Shown here: piece after piece, positions 29,661 through 40,272 of the stretch
Layout: each line of letters begins with the position of its first letter
Position numbering within the stretch: position 1 is the first letter of the stretch
From: Acidobacteriota bacterium
Lineage (GTDB): Bacteria; Acidobacteriota; Vicinamibacteria; Vicinamibacterales; SCN-69-37
Assembly: GCA_013203475.1 (NCBI GenBank)
Contig: JABMNV010000106.1
Span: 1-59,957, forward strand
Length of the DNA stretch: 59,957 bases
Direction: 5' to 3'
Translations under genes and position numbers: made by a program
The notes under the pieces: generated by a model
Told to the model about the DNA's origin: nothing
The model's database searches: none
Seen by the model: the letters and a program-made list of their open reading frames with translations, nothing else

Positions 29661-30746
29661 CTAGTCCATTCGGCCTAAATGAAAGAAAACTGCAATCATT
29701 TCTCGAAGCTCAGGAATCGACCTTGCGCTGTTGATCGCCACGCGTAGCTGAGCGCCACCTTCCAGGCCCTTCGTGTACCAGGATCCGAGGGCTCGCAGCT
29801 TGTTAATCACCCAACGTTCACGGCCTCTGGCCTCAGGTGAGGGGCCATCGAAGAGTTGGCCTGGCGCGATGTGCCTGAAGCCAGACGCCTCACTCACCCG
29901 GTCGTCGATCAGCATATCCATATAGTCGAGCAGAAACTGTCCGCGGGCTTCAAACGGAACGGGCTCGGCGTGTCCCCCGAGGGCGGCTGCGGCGGCCTGC
30001 TTGAAGATCCAGGGGTTTCGCAGTGCCCCCCGACCCACCAGAATACCGGCGACGTTTGACTGCCGCAAACGCTCTACAACCTGCTCGGCTTCCACACAAT
30101 CGCCCGATCCAAACACCGGGATCGAGACATCGTCAGCCACGCGGGCAATAAGGCCCCAATCCGACTCGCCGGAGTAGGACTGTGCGGCGGTGCGGCCATG
30201 CACGGCCACGGCAGCGGCGCCGGCTTGTTCGGCCATGCGGGCCATGGTTGGTGCATTGATGTCGTGCTCGTTCCAGCCGGCTCGCATTTTCACCGTCACG
30301 GGAATCTTCACAGCCTTAGCCATCGCACTAATAATGGCGGCCGCGTGAGACGGGTCGCGCATCAGGCTGCATCCCGCATGGTGTTTCGCAATCTTGGGTA
30401 CCGGACATCCCATGTTGATGTCGACGATGTCTGCGCCCATGGCCTCGACGATCTGGGCAGCGTGAGCCATCTTCTGTGGATCGCCGCCGAAGATCTGGAT
30501 TGAGACCGGGCGTTCCTCTTCGGTGTACTCGGCGTACTCCAGCGTGCGGTCGATGCCACGCACCAACCCTTCGGAGCTGACCATCTCAGTCACAACCAGA
30601 CCACAACCACCCTGGCGTTTGACGAGGCGACGAAAGGCCGTGTCGGTCATGCCGGCCATGGGAGCCATGGCGACCGGGGAGTCGAGGCTCACAGAACCGA
30701 TCTTGATCACGGCCGCCTGGCGTCCCGTACTAGTAGGGTTTGACAT
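29661..30746 (-). CDS. dusB: tRNA-dihydrouridine synthase DusB
   Basis: MAPMAGMTDTAFRRLVKRQGG, DINMGCPVPKIAKHHAGCSLMRDP, VHGRTAAQSYSG. Confidence 0.94.
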   Translation of the reverse strand: MSNPTSTGRQAAVIKIGSVSLDSPVAMAPMAGMTDTAFRRLVKRQGGCGLVVTEMVSSEGLVRGIDRTLEYAEYTEEERPVSIQIFGGDPQKMAHAAQIVEAMGADIVDINMGCPVPKIAKHHAGCSLMRDPSHAAAIISAMAKAVKIPVTVKMRAGWNEHDINAPTMARMAEQAGAAAVAVHGRTAAQSYSGESDWGLIARVADDVSIPVFGSGDCVEAEQVVERLRQSNVAGILVGRGALRNPWIFKQAAAAALGGHAEPVPFEARGQFLLDYMDMLIDDRVSEASGFRHIAPGQLFDGPSPEARGRERWVINKLRALGSWYTKGLEGGAQLRVAINSARSIPELREMIAVFFHLGRMD

Positions 30747-31233
30747 CGGACGCATTCACTTCAACAGACACTCCCTGGCCGATGAGATCCACAGACAGGA
30801 AGAGCCGCGTGCGAGAGCCTTTTCTGACCAGGCGGCCCACCACGCCTTTCAGCGGGCCGTGAGACACCTCGACTTTGTCGCCTTCCTTGATCAAGGGACA
30901 CGGGTCAAACTGGAGCTCGGAGTCAACGAGCTGTCGGATGCCGGACAATTCCTCTTCAGGAATCACTGCCGGGGCGCCGGCTACCGAGACAATGTTAACG
31001 GCTCCCACACACGTGAGCACAACCAGTCGCTGATCTAGCGAGAACTTGGCAAAGCAGTAACCAGGGAACAGCGGCCACTCGACCTGCTTCTTGCGGTCCT
31101 TCCAGTGCGACCACCGCATGACGGTGGGAAGGAAGACGTCGATGCCCTTCTGTTCAAGCTGCTGGCGCACCACCTGCTCGTGGCGCGATCGCGTCCAGAT
31201 GGCAAACCACTCTTCTTGGTCGGTGCTTTCCAC
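30730..31233 (-). CDS. NusG/RfaH/UpxY-family transcription antiterminator-like protein
   Basis: EEWFAIWTRSRHEQVVRQQLEQKGIDVFLPTV...WPLFPGYCFAKF, KOW-like GDKVEVSHGPLKGVVGRL; start (GTG 31233) uncertain. Confidence 0.88.
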   Translation of the reverse strand: MESTDQEEWFAIWTRSRHEQVVRQQLEQKGIDVFLPTVMRWSHWKDRKKQVEWPLFPGYCFAKFSLDQRLVVLTCVGAVNIVSVAGAPAVIPEEELSGIRQLVDSELQFDPCPLIKEGDKVEVSHGPLKGVVGRLVRKGSRTRLFLSVDLIGQGVSVEVNASDVKPY

Positions 31234-31243
31234 TTCTTCGAAC

Positions 31244-32338
31244 TCAGGAGATTTTCTTTTTATGCTGTTCGCGATACTGCTCGTAGAGCTTCTTGAGGTC
31301 GTCGTCTTTCCACTCGATGATGGCCAGCTCACGCAGACCCTCGATGAACCTCTGCATCTCGACGTCCTGGCGTTCACCTTGCACTTTGGCGCCCACATCA
31401 ACGCGAACGGTCTCAAAGGGTTCAACCCCCGCGTCTGTTTTTGACTCAACCTTGAGGAGTTGGAAGCCCACGGGTGTGCGAATCGGCTCGGCGATGTCGC
31501 CCGTCTTGAGGGGCGTCAACACGGCCCTCAGGCTCTCAGCGAGTTCGTTCAGATTGAGCGGGCCAATCAATCCACCGTTGGCCTTTGACCCTGATTCCGA
31601 TAACTCTGTGACGAGCGCGGCGAAGTCTTCGCCTTTGAGCGCGCGGGCTCGAGCTGCGAGAATTTTTGCCTGCGCGGCCTCGTCTTCCGCAACGTTGATC
31701 ACCGGTTGCCCCAACTGCGTCTGACTCGGCACGAGGACTGAAATCTCTCGAACGGTAATCATCGTGGGCTTCATGAACTCTTCGGGATGGGCCCGATAAT
31801 ACTGGCGGGCTTCTTCTTCCGTGATTGAAATTCGGGGCGAAACATCCTGCCGGATCACGCCCTGTTGCAAGTAGGCTCGCTCAAAATTTTTCCGCAACTG
31901 GTCCATCGTCAAACCCTGGGAGGCCATCGCAGCTTGGAATGTCGCCTCGTCAAACTGGTTGTCTCTCTTAACTCCGTCAACCATGTCCTTGAACTGAGCG
32001 TCGGTCATGCGCAGGCCAAGCTCGCGACCTCGCTGCACAAGAATCAGCTCGTCAATCGTGTTCGCGAGAATCTCGGGTGTGATTTCGATCAGGGACTGAC
32101 GCAGCGACTCGTCAGTCTGAAGGTCCATCTGCGAGAGCTGACGCTGATTCTGTTCCCTCAGAACATCAATTTGCAGCTGCTCAAGTTCAGTTTTAGTGAA
32201 GATCGCGCCGTTGACCTTGACCAACACACGCTGGAGCACAACAGGACGAGCTTGAGTTTGGGCCGCTGGCGTCTGTGCGGCCAGTATCGCCGTTGAGACC
32301 ACTGCCCCCGCAAGTGCGCACGAGATAATTCGCTTCAT
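31244..32338 (-). CDS. SurA-like periplasmic peptidyl-prolyl isomerase (parvulin)
   Basis: Signal peptide, VLVKVNGAIFTKTELEQ, TVREISVLVPSQ parvulin-like domain, TPVGFQLLKVESK. Confidence 0.9.
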   Translation of the reverse strand: MKRIISCALAGAVVSTAILAAQTPAAQTQARPVVLQRVLVKVNGAIFTKTELEQLQIDVLREQNQRQLSQMDLQTDESLRQSLIEITPEILANTIDELILVQRGRELGLRMTDAQFKDMVDGVKRDNQFDEATFQAAMASQGLTMDQLRKNFERAYLQQGVIRQDVSPRISITEEEARQYYRAHPEEFMKPTMITVREISVLVPSQTQLGQPVINVAEDEAAQAKILAARARALKGEDFAALVTELSESGSKANGGLIGPLNLNELAESLRAVLTPLKTGDIAEPIRTPVGFQLLKVESKTDAGVEPFETVRVDVGAKVQGERQDVEMQRFIEGLRELAIIEWKDDDLKKLYEQYREQHKKKIS

Positions 32339-32393
32339 CACCACATCTCCAACTATAACCGGTAGCCCGTCATCGAGACCCGTACGCCCAACG

Positions 32394-35300
32394 TCAGCCT
32401 GAGGTTAGTCCCCGACTCAATTCATCGAGCACTTGACGGACACGCTCGAACAACCCACCTGGCGCCCGAGGGTCTGGCGAAGCCTGAGCCAGAATCTCTT
32501 CCCGTGAAAAACCGCTCGACACATCGCCGGACGTGGCACGGGTCGTCCACCATGACTCCCGGCCTGGAGGGGCATCGGGGGTTTTGGTGCGGAATTCCCT
32601 CTTGGGCTTCAGACGGCCAGGCGGCGGAATGGCCGGTTTCTTCGTTTCGGGTACGGACTTGGGCGGTTCGACCGGTCGGACCAGGTCCAACTTGAGCGTG
32701 GCTGGGGGCAGCAGTGTCAGATCGCCGCGGCTCTGAACCATCCGCAACAACCAGACTGGGTCAAGCTTGGCATCCTGTCTGAACTTGAACACCACGCCAG
32801 TCCCTTCGCGGTCGACTGTGTCCAGACCCAGTCGGTCAGACAGGGCTCTAAGCCTAGAATATTCTGCTAAATTCAGCAGAGATTCGGTCGTTGGACCATA
32901 TCTATCAGTAAATTCAGACAAAAGAGAGTCGACCTCTTGCACAGTCCTTGTGCTCGCCATTCGGCGATAGGCTGCCAGGCGTTGGTTCATATCGGTGATA
33001 TAGGATTCTTCGATTCGGAGGTTCAGCTTGAGATTAACGGCTGCACGCCGATCATCCTCAATTTCCTCTCCTTTGAGCTCTCTGATGGTCTCTTCGAGCA
33101 GTTTTGTGTACATATCGAAGCCAACCGCTTCAATGTGTCCGCTCTGCTGACCCCCCAGAAGATTGCCGGCTCCACGGATCTCAAGGTCCATTGCCGCGAT
33201 ACGGAAGCCCGATCCAAGGTCGCTGAATTCACGAATCGCCGCCAGTCGCTGACGAGCAACCGGAGACAGTGTTTGCTCTGGAGGTATCAGTAGATAGGCA
33301 TATGCCCTACGATCAGACCTTCCAACGCGGCCCCTCAATTGATAGAGCTGCGAGAGCCCATATCTGTCGGCCCTATTGATAATGATGGTGTTGGCGTTTG
33401 AAATATCGAGGCCGTTTTCGACGATGGTGGTGGAGACCAGAACGTCGAACTTGTGGTCCACAAACCCCACCATGACTTTTTCTAGTTCACCTTCCGCCAT
33501 CTGGCCGTGGCCAATCCCGATGCGGATGTTCGGCACAAGACGCTGGATGAGGTTGGCGATGGAGAAGATCGACTCCACTCGGTTGTGGACAAAGAAGATC
33601 TGGCCGCCACGGTCAATCTCTGTCCTGATTGCCCGGGTAATCACTTCCTGGTCGAATTTGACGACGTGCGTCTGGATCGACAGCCGGTCCCGGGGTGGTG
33701 TCTCGATGACCGACATGTCGCGAATGCCGACCAATGACATGTTGAGCGTCCGCGGAATGGGTGTCGCAGTCATGGTGAGGACGTCGACTTTCTTTCGAAT
33801 CTGCTTCAGCTTCTCCTTGTGGACCACACCAAATCGCTGTTCTTCGTCCACAACCAGCAGTCCAATGTCTCGAAATGTCACGTCTTTTGATAGCAACCGA
33901 TGGGTGCCCACGATGATGTCGAGTTGACCTGACGCGAGTTTCTCAAGCGTTTCCTGCTGTTCGGTCTTGTTGCGAAAACGGCTGATCATGTCGATGCGGA
34001 CAGGAAATCCAGCGAACCGGTCCTTCAGGGTACGTTCATGCTGGAACGCGAGCACGGTGGTCGGCGCGAGGAACGCGACCTGTTTGCCATCCATGACCGC
34101 CTTGAACGCGGCGCGCATCGCGACTTCTGTCTTACCAAAACCGACGTCGCCGCAAAGCAGGCGGTCCATCGGCATGGTGGACTCCATATCTTTTGAGATT
34201 TCGGCGATCGCTGACTGCTGGTCTGGAGTCAGGTCGTACTCAAAGACGTCGTCAAATTCCTGCTGCCAATGGGTGTCTGACGTGAACGCGTGGCCAACCA
34301 CGGCTTTGCGCGCGGCATAGAGCTTGAGCAGCTCTTCGGCCATGTCGCGCATCGCCTTCTTGACGCGGGTCTTGGCCTTTTCCCAGGTGGCTCCGCCAAG
34401 CCGGTCGAGTTTGGGTGCCGCGCCGCCTGTATATTTCTGCACCAGGTCGAGGCGGTCGAGTGGCACAAACAGTTTGTCTTCACCCGAGTAGCGAAGTTCC
34501 ATGAACTCCTGGTCGTCGCTTCCCGAGCCAATGGCCATCTTCTTGAGGCCAACGAACTTTCCGATGCCGTTGTCGATGTGAACAACGAGATCGCCCACTT
34601 TGAGATCGCGAAAATCAGAGACGAACGTGCGGGCAGCAGACTTTCGTCGTTCGCCAGTGCGGCGTTCTTCTTCGAAAAGATCGGTTTCGGCAAACAGCAG
34701 CAAATTGCCAGTGGGGAGGTGGAAGCCTCGAGACAAATGTCCAGTGGTGACCAGAACGGTGGCACGGGCCAGGTCTTCGTTGTCTCCGATCAAACGGGCG
34801 CGCACCTCGTAGTCGGCCAACAGTTCCACGGTCCGTTCTGCCCGGCCGGCTGATGCGGCAACGAACACCACGGTGTCGCCGCGTTCGCGCGACCGTCGGA
34901 TTTCTTCCACCCAGTCGCCGATGCGACCGCGGTATTCCACGACGGGTTGACAGGGCACATGCAGCTCACCGTCGGTGTCGTCGAGCGAGAGCTGCGTGAT
35001 TCGGCGTCCGCCTTCGAGCCAGGCCTCCAGTTCGGACCAGGGGAGTGCGAAGTGTTCGTACGGCTGTGCGCCAGTGTGACGAGCGGCGGCATCCTCGGCA
35101 CTCGACCGCCACTGTTCTTCCAACCCTCGTCCCCGCGCGGCGACGTCGTCCAATTCGTACACCAGCAGCGTCACTCCGGCATGACGGGCGTAGTCGATGA
35201 AGGTGGCGGTTCGGTCGTGACCAACGGCTGCTGGCGCAGCCGTGTGGCGGACGGCCGCTGGCTCCACCTCTGGCATTAACTCGCGTTGCGGTGTCAGTGT

Positions 35301-35987
35301 GAAGGCGTCAAGGGCGGTGAGCGATCGTTGCGTGGCGGCGTCATAGCGCCGAACGGATTCGATGATGTCGCCGATGAACTCGAGGCGGATCGGCTGAGCT
35401 TCCGATGTCGGGTACAAGTCAACCAGACCGCCACGTACGTGGAACTCTCCGTGTTGGTCCACGGGGTCGGCGGGCGAGAATCCTGCAACGGCCAGGCGTT
35501 CGCTCAGGTCGTGCGGAGAGATTTCGGTGCCTGGCTTGAGGATCAGGCTCGCATCGGCGATACGCGTGGGGTCGCTCAGTCTCGGAGGCAGTGCACGCGC
35601 AGAGGCAATGATGAGCCGGGCGGTGCGGGTGGCCAAAGCCGCCAGGGCTCGAGCCCGAGCCGATGCCACTTCGAGGTGGGGCTCGAGACCGCGGTACGGA
35701 TCAACTTCTTGGGAGGGAAAAGGCAGGACGGCCCGCTCGGCTTGGGAGTCCGAGAGCCCTTTCATTGCACCGAGAAAGAAGCGCGCGTCCCGTGTGAGTT
35801 GCTCAACGTCGGTATCGGTCGGGACAACAAGAACGACGGGACTCTCTTGCGCCAGCGCTGAGGCGTGGAACGCCATCGCACCTGGACCGAGACCGGCCAG
35901 GCGCTGAATCGATCGGGAGAGGCCGGCGCGAGTAGCGGCCGACTTCAGCAGCGATCGGAATGCGAGGGAAGCAGAAGGATGGAGCAC
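32394..35987 (-). CDS. mfd: transcription-repair coupling factor Mfd
   Basis: 1197 aa; RecG-like helicase motifs GDVGFGKTEVAMRAAFKA, DEEQRFGVVHKEKLK, UvrB-like N-terminus, TRCF C-terminus. Confidence 0.97.
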   Translation of the reverse strand: MLHPSASLAFRSLLKSAATRAGLSRSIQRLAGLGPGAMAFHASALAQESPVVLVVPTDTDVEQLTRDARFFLGAMKGLSDSQAERAVLPFPSQEVDPYRGLEPHLEVASARARALAALATRTARLIIASARALPPRLSDPTRIADASLILKPGTEISPHDLSERLAVAGFSPADPVDQHGEFHVRGGLVDLYPTSEAQPIRLEFIGDIIESVRRYDAATQRSLTALDAFTLTPQRELMPEVEPAAVRHTAAPAAVGHDRTATFIDYARHAGVTLLVYELDDVAARGRGLEEQWRSSAEDAAARHTGAQPYEHFALPWSELEAWLEGGRRITQLSLDDTDGELHVPCQPVVEYRGRIGDWVEEIRRSRERGDTVVFVAASAGRAERTVELLADYEVRARLIGDNEDLARATVLVTTGHLSRGFHLPTGNLLLFAETDLFEEERRTGERRKSAARTFVSDFRDLKVGDLVVHIDNGIGKFVGLKKMAIGSGSDDQEFMELRYSGEDKLFVPLDRLDLVQKYTGGAAPKLDRLGGATWEKAKTRVKKAMRDMAEELLKLYAARKAVVGHAFTSDTHWQQEFDDVFEYDLTPDQQSAIAEISKDMESTMPMDRLLCGDVGFGKTEVAMRAAFKAVMDGKQVAFLAPTTVLAFQHERTLKDRFAGFPVRIDMISRFRNKTEQQETLEKLASGQLDIIVGTHRLLSKDVTFRDIGLLVVDEEQRFGVVHKEKLKQIRKKVDVLTMTATPIPRTLNMSLVGIRDMSVIETPPRDRLSIQTHVVKFDQEVITRAIRTEIDRGGQIFFVHNRVESIFSIANLIQRLVPNIRIGIGHGQMAEGELEKVMVGFVDHKFDVLVSTTIVENGLDISNANTIIINRADRYGLSQLYQLRGRVGRSDRRAYAYLLIPPEQTLSPVARQRLAAIREFSDLGSGFRIAAMDLEIRGAGNLLGGQQSGHIEAVGFDMYTKLLEETIRELKGEEIEDDRRAAVNLKLNLRIEESYITDMNQRLAAYRRMASTRTVQEVDSLLSEFTDRYGPTTESLLNLAEYSRLRALSDRLGLDTVDREGTGVVFKFRQDAKLDPVWLLRMVQSRGDLTLLPPATLKLDLVRPVEPPKSVPETKKPAIPPPGRLKPKREFRTKTPDAPPGRESWWTTRATSGDVSSGFSREEILAQASPDPRAPGGLFERVRQVLDELSRGLTSG

Positions 35988-36005
35988 GAAAAGCGACTCC
36001 CCATC

Positions 36006-36482
36006 CTAACCCGCTTCTTTCTTGATTTTCGCGATGATCGATGTTGTGGACCAACCTTGTTCGACAGGCATCAGAATGACCGTGCCGCCTCCGGCCTCAA
36101 CGGTATCTCGCCCCACGATCTTGTCCGGCGCCCAGTCGGCGCCTTTGACCAGCACGGCTGGTTGAATGGCGGTGATGATCTCGGCGGGGGTGTCTTCGTC
36201 AAACACGACGACCGCGTCCACGCATCGAAGCGCGTCAAGAATTTCGGCCCGTTCAGTTTCCGGAGTCAACGGGCGCGTCGGCCCTTTGATGGCGCTGACT
36301 GAACGGTCGGAATTGATGGCCACGATAAGCGCGTCTCCTTCGGCGCGAGCCGCCTGAAGATATCGCACGTGGCCAGGGTGCAGCAGATCAAAAACACCAT
36401 TAGTGAACACCACCCGTTTCTGGTCCCGTCTCAGGCGCTCAGCCCACCGGGCGGCCTGATCACGATTTCGGTGAAACATCAC
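36006..36482 (-). CDS. rfaE2: D-glycero-beta-D-manno-heptose-1-phosphate adenylyltransferase (RfaE domain II)
   Basis: [39 protein letters not shown]. Confidence 0.93.
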   Translation of the reverse strand: MMFHRNRDQAARWAERLRRDQKRVVFTNGVFDLLHPGHVRYLQAARAEGDALIVAINSDRSVSAIKGPTRPLTPETERAEILDALRCVDAVVVFDEDTPAEIITAIQPAVLVKGADWAPDKIVGRDTVEAGGGTVILMPVEQGWSTTSIIAKIKKEAG

Positions 36483-36649
36483 GGGAGCTTAACGCGTTTT
36501 GAGAGCTCACATTCACATAAATGGGAGGGCGACCGCTCGCGTCGCTCACAGACGGGCAGCCGACAACACGCCACCCCACCGAACCGCCGCAGTTGTCTCT
36601 TGCTGGTCCAGGCTACGTGGCCCGAGGCGGGGAAAAGCGTCGACCCTTT

Positions 36650-38641
36650 CTACAGAACGGGGATTCCGAGGCCTAGCAGGTATTCAAACGTCGAATCGTA
36701 GAAGGCAGGAGGGCGTGTCGGATCGGTCATGTCACCCTGCGGCACGAATATGACCATGCCTTGACGTGCGCGAGTAAGTAGAACGCGGTAGGCGTTGCGC
36801 AGATAGGTTCGTCGGTCCTCCTTCTTGACGTTCTGCCACTTGCTGGCCACAAATGAGTGGCCACTCCAGCCATTGTTCGCGAAGCGGAAATCCGCGTCCC
36901 ACGTAACGCAGGCCCAGTCGAGTTCCAAACCCTGGACCTGGAATTCAGTGGCGGCATCCTCCAGGTAGAAACTCGATCGAGTATCGGTTCGATCGTTCAG
37001 GAACCAGTGGACAGGATTAACTTCGACTCGGATGTCGACTGCGTGTGGCTTGAGGCGTTGGGCCCCTGAAGACGCGACCAGGCCATAACGCTCAGAGCCT
37101 CGCGCTTTGCTGCGGATCCAAGCTTTGGCCTGGTTCAGGTCACGAGTGAGAGAAATCGGGTAGCGCGGGAGCACTTGCTTCAGCAGGTTGCTGGCTTCCT
37201 CCCTTTCAAGGTCGAGAACTGCCTTCACGAAACGAGAGACGTTCTCCGCTCGAAAGGATCGCATCGAAACAGACAGGTGCAGACGGTCATCCTTGATGAC
37301 GTTGCCGTGTCCTCCTAGGTGTTGGATGGCTGTTCCAGCGTCGTACTCGGAGTCGGTCAGATTAGGCGAAATGTACGCAGTCCACGCTTGGAACGAACCT
37401 GACACGGCCTCGAGCCATGCAGAGATACCGGCTTCGCCCCGATTGATTTCTTGTCCGCCGCCAACCAAGCAGATCACGACTGCCCAGTCAGAGTGACGGT
37501 CTAGATAGGAAAGAAGAAACTCCGGTTCGGATTGAGTGAACCCGGGTCGCCCCTTCTTCCGTCGCATGAAGTCGGCGGTCATCGAATGATTCCATGCCCG
37601 TTGCGCCTCGTCGAAGATCACGACGTGGTCGCTCGGCGGACTTGGATGGTTCAGTCCCTCATCCCGGAAGTGGTGGACATTTTGAATGAATGCTTTGATC
37701 TTCTGCCGGACGTCGCCCTTCCGGGTCTTGTCCTTCTTCGCGCGAAGACGACGCATCTCATCTCTGGCCAGGGCCTCACTCAGGACCTTGACCAACGGCC
37801 CGTTTCCTGAGAGGAAGATCGCATGAGTTGGACTCGTTTCATCCCGGCGCCTCGTAGCCACATTGAGACCTACCAGAGTCTTTCCGGCACCAGGCACGCC
37901 TGTCACGAAGATGATGGCCTTTTGTCGATCGGTTTTCGCCTTGTCAATGATCTCTTCCACGCCGGTCGAGGTCAGATTCAGATTGCGCGCTCCTGCATCG
38001 TGTCGAGCAATAGCGTCGACCGAGTGTCTGGAATACAAGGCCTGCGCCGCTTCAATGATCGTTGGAGTCGGCTGGTAGGGAGCCTGTGCCCAAATAGCCG
38101 CATCGATGGGTGTTCCAATCGCGGCATCGAGGCCCAACTGAATTGCTGCCCGTAGCTGGGCGCCGCCACCGCCACACGGCATCGGCGGATATACGCCGTC
38201 ATCCGCAGGTGGAAGCAAGCGCGGCTCCAGGTCGTGCAACTCGGTGGCCACAAGAATCGGAATAATTGGCGCAGCATGGCTTGCTCGATGGAAGTTCTTG
38301 AGATCCAGCGCGTAGTCCCAAACCTGGTTATGGTCTGCGGTCCTGATTAGGCGTTCCCCGACCTTGAATTCGATCACGAAAATTGCAGATCCGCTCACGA
38401 GGACGGCGTCGATTCGGCTGCCAACTCGCGGCACGTCGAATTCCAGAAACAGCGTACCAACGAGACCGGAGAGCGCAGACTTCAAGATCTCGATTTCCCC
38501 AGCCCATGCGTCCTTCTGTGCCGGTTCAATTGAGAACACGCTCCTTGTCGTCAGCGTTCCCAGCACGGCCTCCGTCGTCGTCGCCATAAAGTCGGCCACG
38601 GTGGCGGCGTAGTACGCCCGGGAGTATGGGAGCTCTGACAT
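36650..38641 (-). CDS. DUF2075-type ATPase/helicase with N-terminal PD-(D/E)XK-like nuclease segment
   Basis: VGSRIDAVLVSGSAIFVIEFKVGERL; GVPGAGKTLVGL Walker A; VVIFDEAQRAWN; EFQVQGLELDWACVTW; YRVLLTRARQGMVIFVP. Confidence 0.87.
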   Translation of the reverse strand: MSELPYSRAYYAATVADFMATTTEAVLGTLTTRSVFSIEPAQKDAWAGEIEILKSALSGLVGTLFLEFDVPRVGSRIDAVLVSGSAIFVIEFKVGERLIRTADHNQVWDYALDLKNFHRASHAAPIIPILVATELHDLEPRLLPPADDGVYPPMPCGGGGAQLRAAIQLGLDAAIGTPIDAAIWAQAPYQPTPTIIEAAQALYSRHSVDAIARHDAGARNLNLTSTGVEEIIDKAKTDRQKAIIFVTGVPGAGKTLVGLNVATRRRDETSPTHAIFLSGNGPLVKVLSEALARDEMRRLRAKKDKTRKGDVRQKIKAFIQNVHHFRDEGLNHPSPPSDHVVIFDEAQRAWNHSMTADFMRRKKGRPGFTQSEPEFLLSYLDRHSDWAVVICLVGGGQEINRGEAGISAWLEAVSGSFQAWTAYISPNLTDSEYDAGTAIQHLGGHGNVIKDDRLHLSVSMRSFRAENVSRFVKAVLDLEREEASNLLKQVLPRYPISLTRDLNQAKAWIRSKARGSERYGLVASSGAQRLKPHAVDIRVEVNPVHWFLNDRTDTRSSFYLEDAATEFQVQGLELDWACVTWDADFRFANNGWSGHSFVASKWQNVKKEDRRTYLRNAYRVLLTRARQGMVIFVPQGDMTDPTRPPAFYDSTFEYLLGLGIPVL

Positions 38642-38943
38642 GAATCGTTCGCTGAGCGCCAGGTTATCACCGCGCAGATTCGTCACGTTTGAATGGACGC
38701 GGTTTTCATCCGGCCGGCGCGTCGTCGTGCAGCCCGACTGTGAGCGACGCGAGAGCGAAGTGCCAAGAACAGCTCGGAAAGAGGCGATACCGGCGTGTGG
38801 ATGGGGGCCCCCGCGCCCGCGACGCCTGGACGATAGCCTTGGAGTGCTGGTCTTGCCGCGTCGGCGAACCGGAGGGCGGCACGACGACGTGCCGGCCGGA
38901 TAACAACCTTCATCGCGGTGTTGAGGCCCACGCCTCGCTACGT

Positions 38944-40272
38944 CTACTTCTGCGGCTTGAACTTGATCGACGACGTGAAGTCCCAGCGGTGTTTTGGACG
39001 ATAGATGCCGCCGTCTTTGATGCGCGACTTGACGCGGAAGGTGTGCAGCATTCGATGGTAGTCGTAGGGGGCACCGTCACGTTTGTGGACGGCAACATCG
39101 AGCTTGTACGTCCCTTCCACGAGATCGAGCGACTCGATGGCCAACGTGACGACAGCCTCTCCTTCGAACCGGTCGGACTCAAGTTCCTCGATGAACGTAT
39201 TGGTGCCGTAGACCATCACGCCATCTGCTGTGAACAGGCCGATGCCAAACACGAAGTCGCGTACAGGCACTGCGGCCCTCACACCTAACATCACGCGCAT
39301 GGCTTCGCCCGTGTGAAACACCTGGGTCGGCTGACCGTCGGCACTTTGAAATTCCACGGTCGTGATCTCCACGCCGCCCGAACCCCAACGCCCCGCACCT
39401 GCCTGCGTCATGTCGCCGGCGTAATCGTCGGCCGCCGCCACCGGTCCTTCGGGGCTAGCTTGACCCGCTTCGCCCGCCTGGGTTTTTGCCTTCTGGTCAG
39501 ATGAGACAAGAAAACGCTCTTCCTGACGAGCGACGTCAGTGACGTACGTCCCGATCACACGCGTCGGATCACCTTCGGCCTTCATCTGTCCGGCGTCGAG
39601 CCACACGGCCTCATCGCAGAATCGCTCGACCAACCCGAGCGAGTGCGTGACGAGCAAGATCGTCTTGCCGCGCCGCTTGAACTCGCCAAACTTGTCGAGG
39701 CACTTGTGGGTGAAGCCCTCATCGCCGACCGCGAGCACTTCGTCCACGAGTAACACGTCCGGGTCCACGTGAATAGCCACAGCGAAACCGAGGCGCATGT
39801 ACATGCCGGACGAATAGGTCTTCACCGGCGCATCAATAAACTCGGTGAGTTCAGCGAACTCGACGATTTCATCAAAGCGCTTCGTGATCTCTTTCTTCGT
39901 CAGGCCCAGCATGATGCCGTTGATGAAGACGTTCTCTCGGCCGGAGATCTCAGGATGAAAACCGGCGCCCAACTCAATCAGGGCCGAGATGCGCCCATTG
40001 ACGTCGACCTTTCCAATCGTCGGCTTCGTGATGCCGGCGACCAGCTTGAGCGCCGTACTCTTGCCTGAGCCGTTCCGCCCGACCACACCAAACGTGCAAC
40101 CCTTTGGCACCGTGAACGACACGTCGCTGAGGGCCTGAAACGTCTCGTCGGGCCGAAGCTGACGGACAAGGTCACCAGATAACAAAGCGCTCTTCAGTGT
40201 GGAAAACTGTTTGCCGCCGTACCGACGGTAGATCTTGGTCACGTTCGTGAGCGTAATGGCCGTCTGACTCAT
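38944..40272 (-). CDS. ABC-2 polysaccharide/O-antigen exporter ATP-binding protein (Wzt-like)
   Basis: VVGRNGSGKSTALKLVAGI, YSSGMYMRLGFAVA, C-terminal Wzt-like beta domain. Confidence 0.93.
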   Translation of the reverse strand: MSQTAITLTNVTKIYRRYGGKQFSTLKSALLSGDLVRQLRPDETFQALSDVSFTVPKGCTFGVVGRNGSGKSTALKLVAGITKPTIGKVDVNGRISALIELGAGFHPEISGRENVFINGIMLGLTKKEITKRFDEIVEFAELTEFIDAPVKTYSSGMYMRLGFAVAIHVDPDVLLVDEVLAVGDEGFTHKCLDKFGEFKRRGKTILLVTHSLGLVERFCDEAVWLDAGQMKAEGDPTRVIGTYVTDVARQEERFLVSSDQKAKTQAGEAGQASPEGPVAAADDYAGDMTQAGAGRWGSGGVEITTVEFQSADGQPTQVFHTGEAMRVMLGVRAAVPVRDFVFGIGLFTADGVMVYGTNTFIEELESDRFEGEAVVTLAIESLDLVEGTYKLDVAVHKRDGAPYDYHRMLHTFRVKSRIKDGGIYRPKHRWDFTSSIKFKPQK

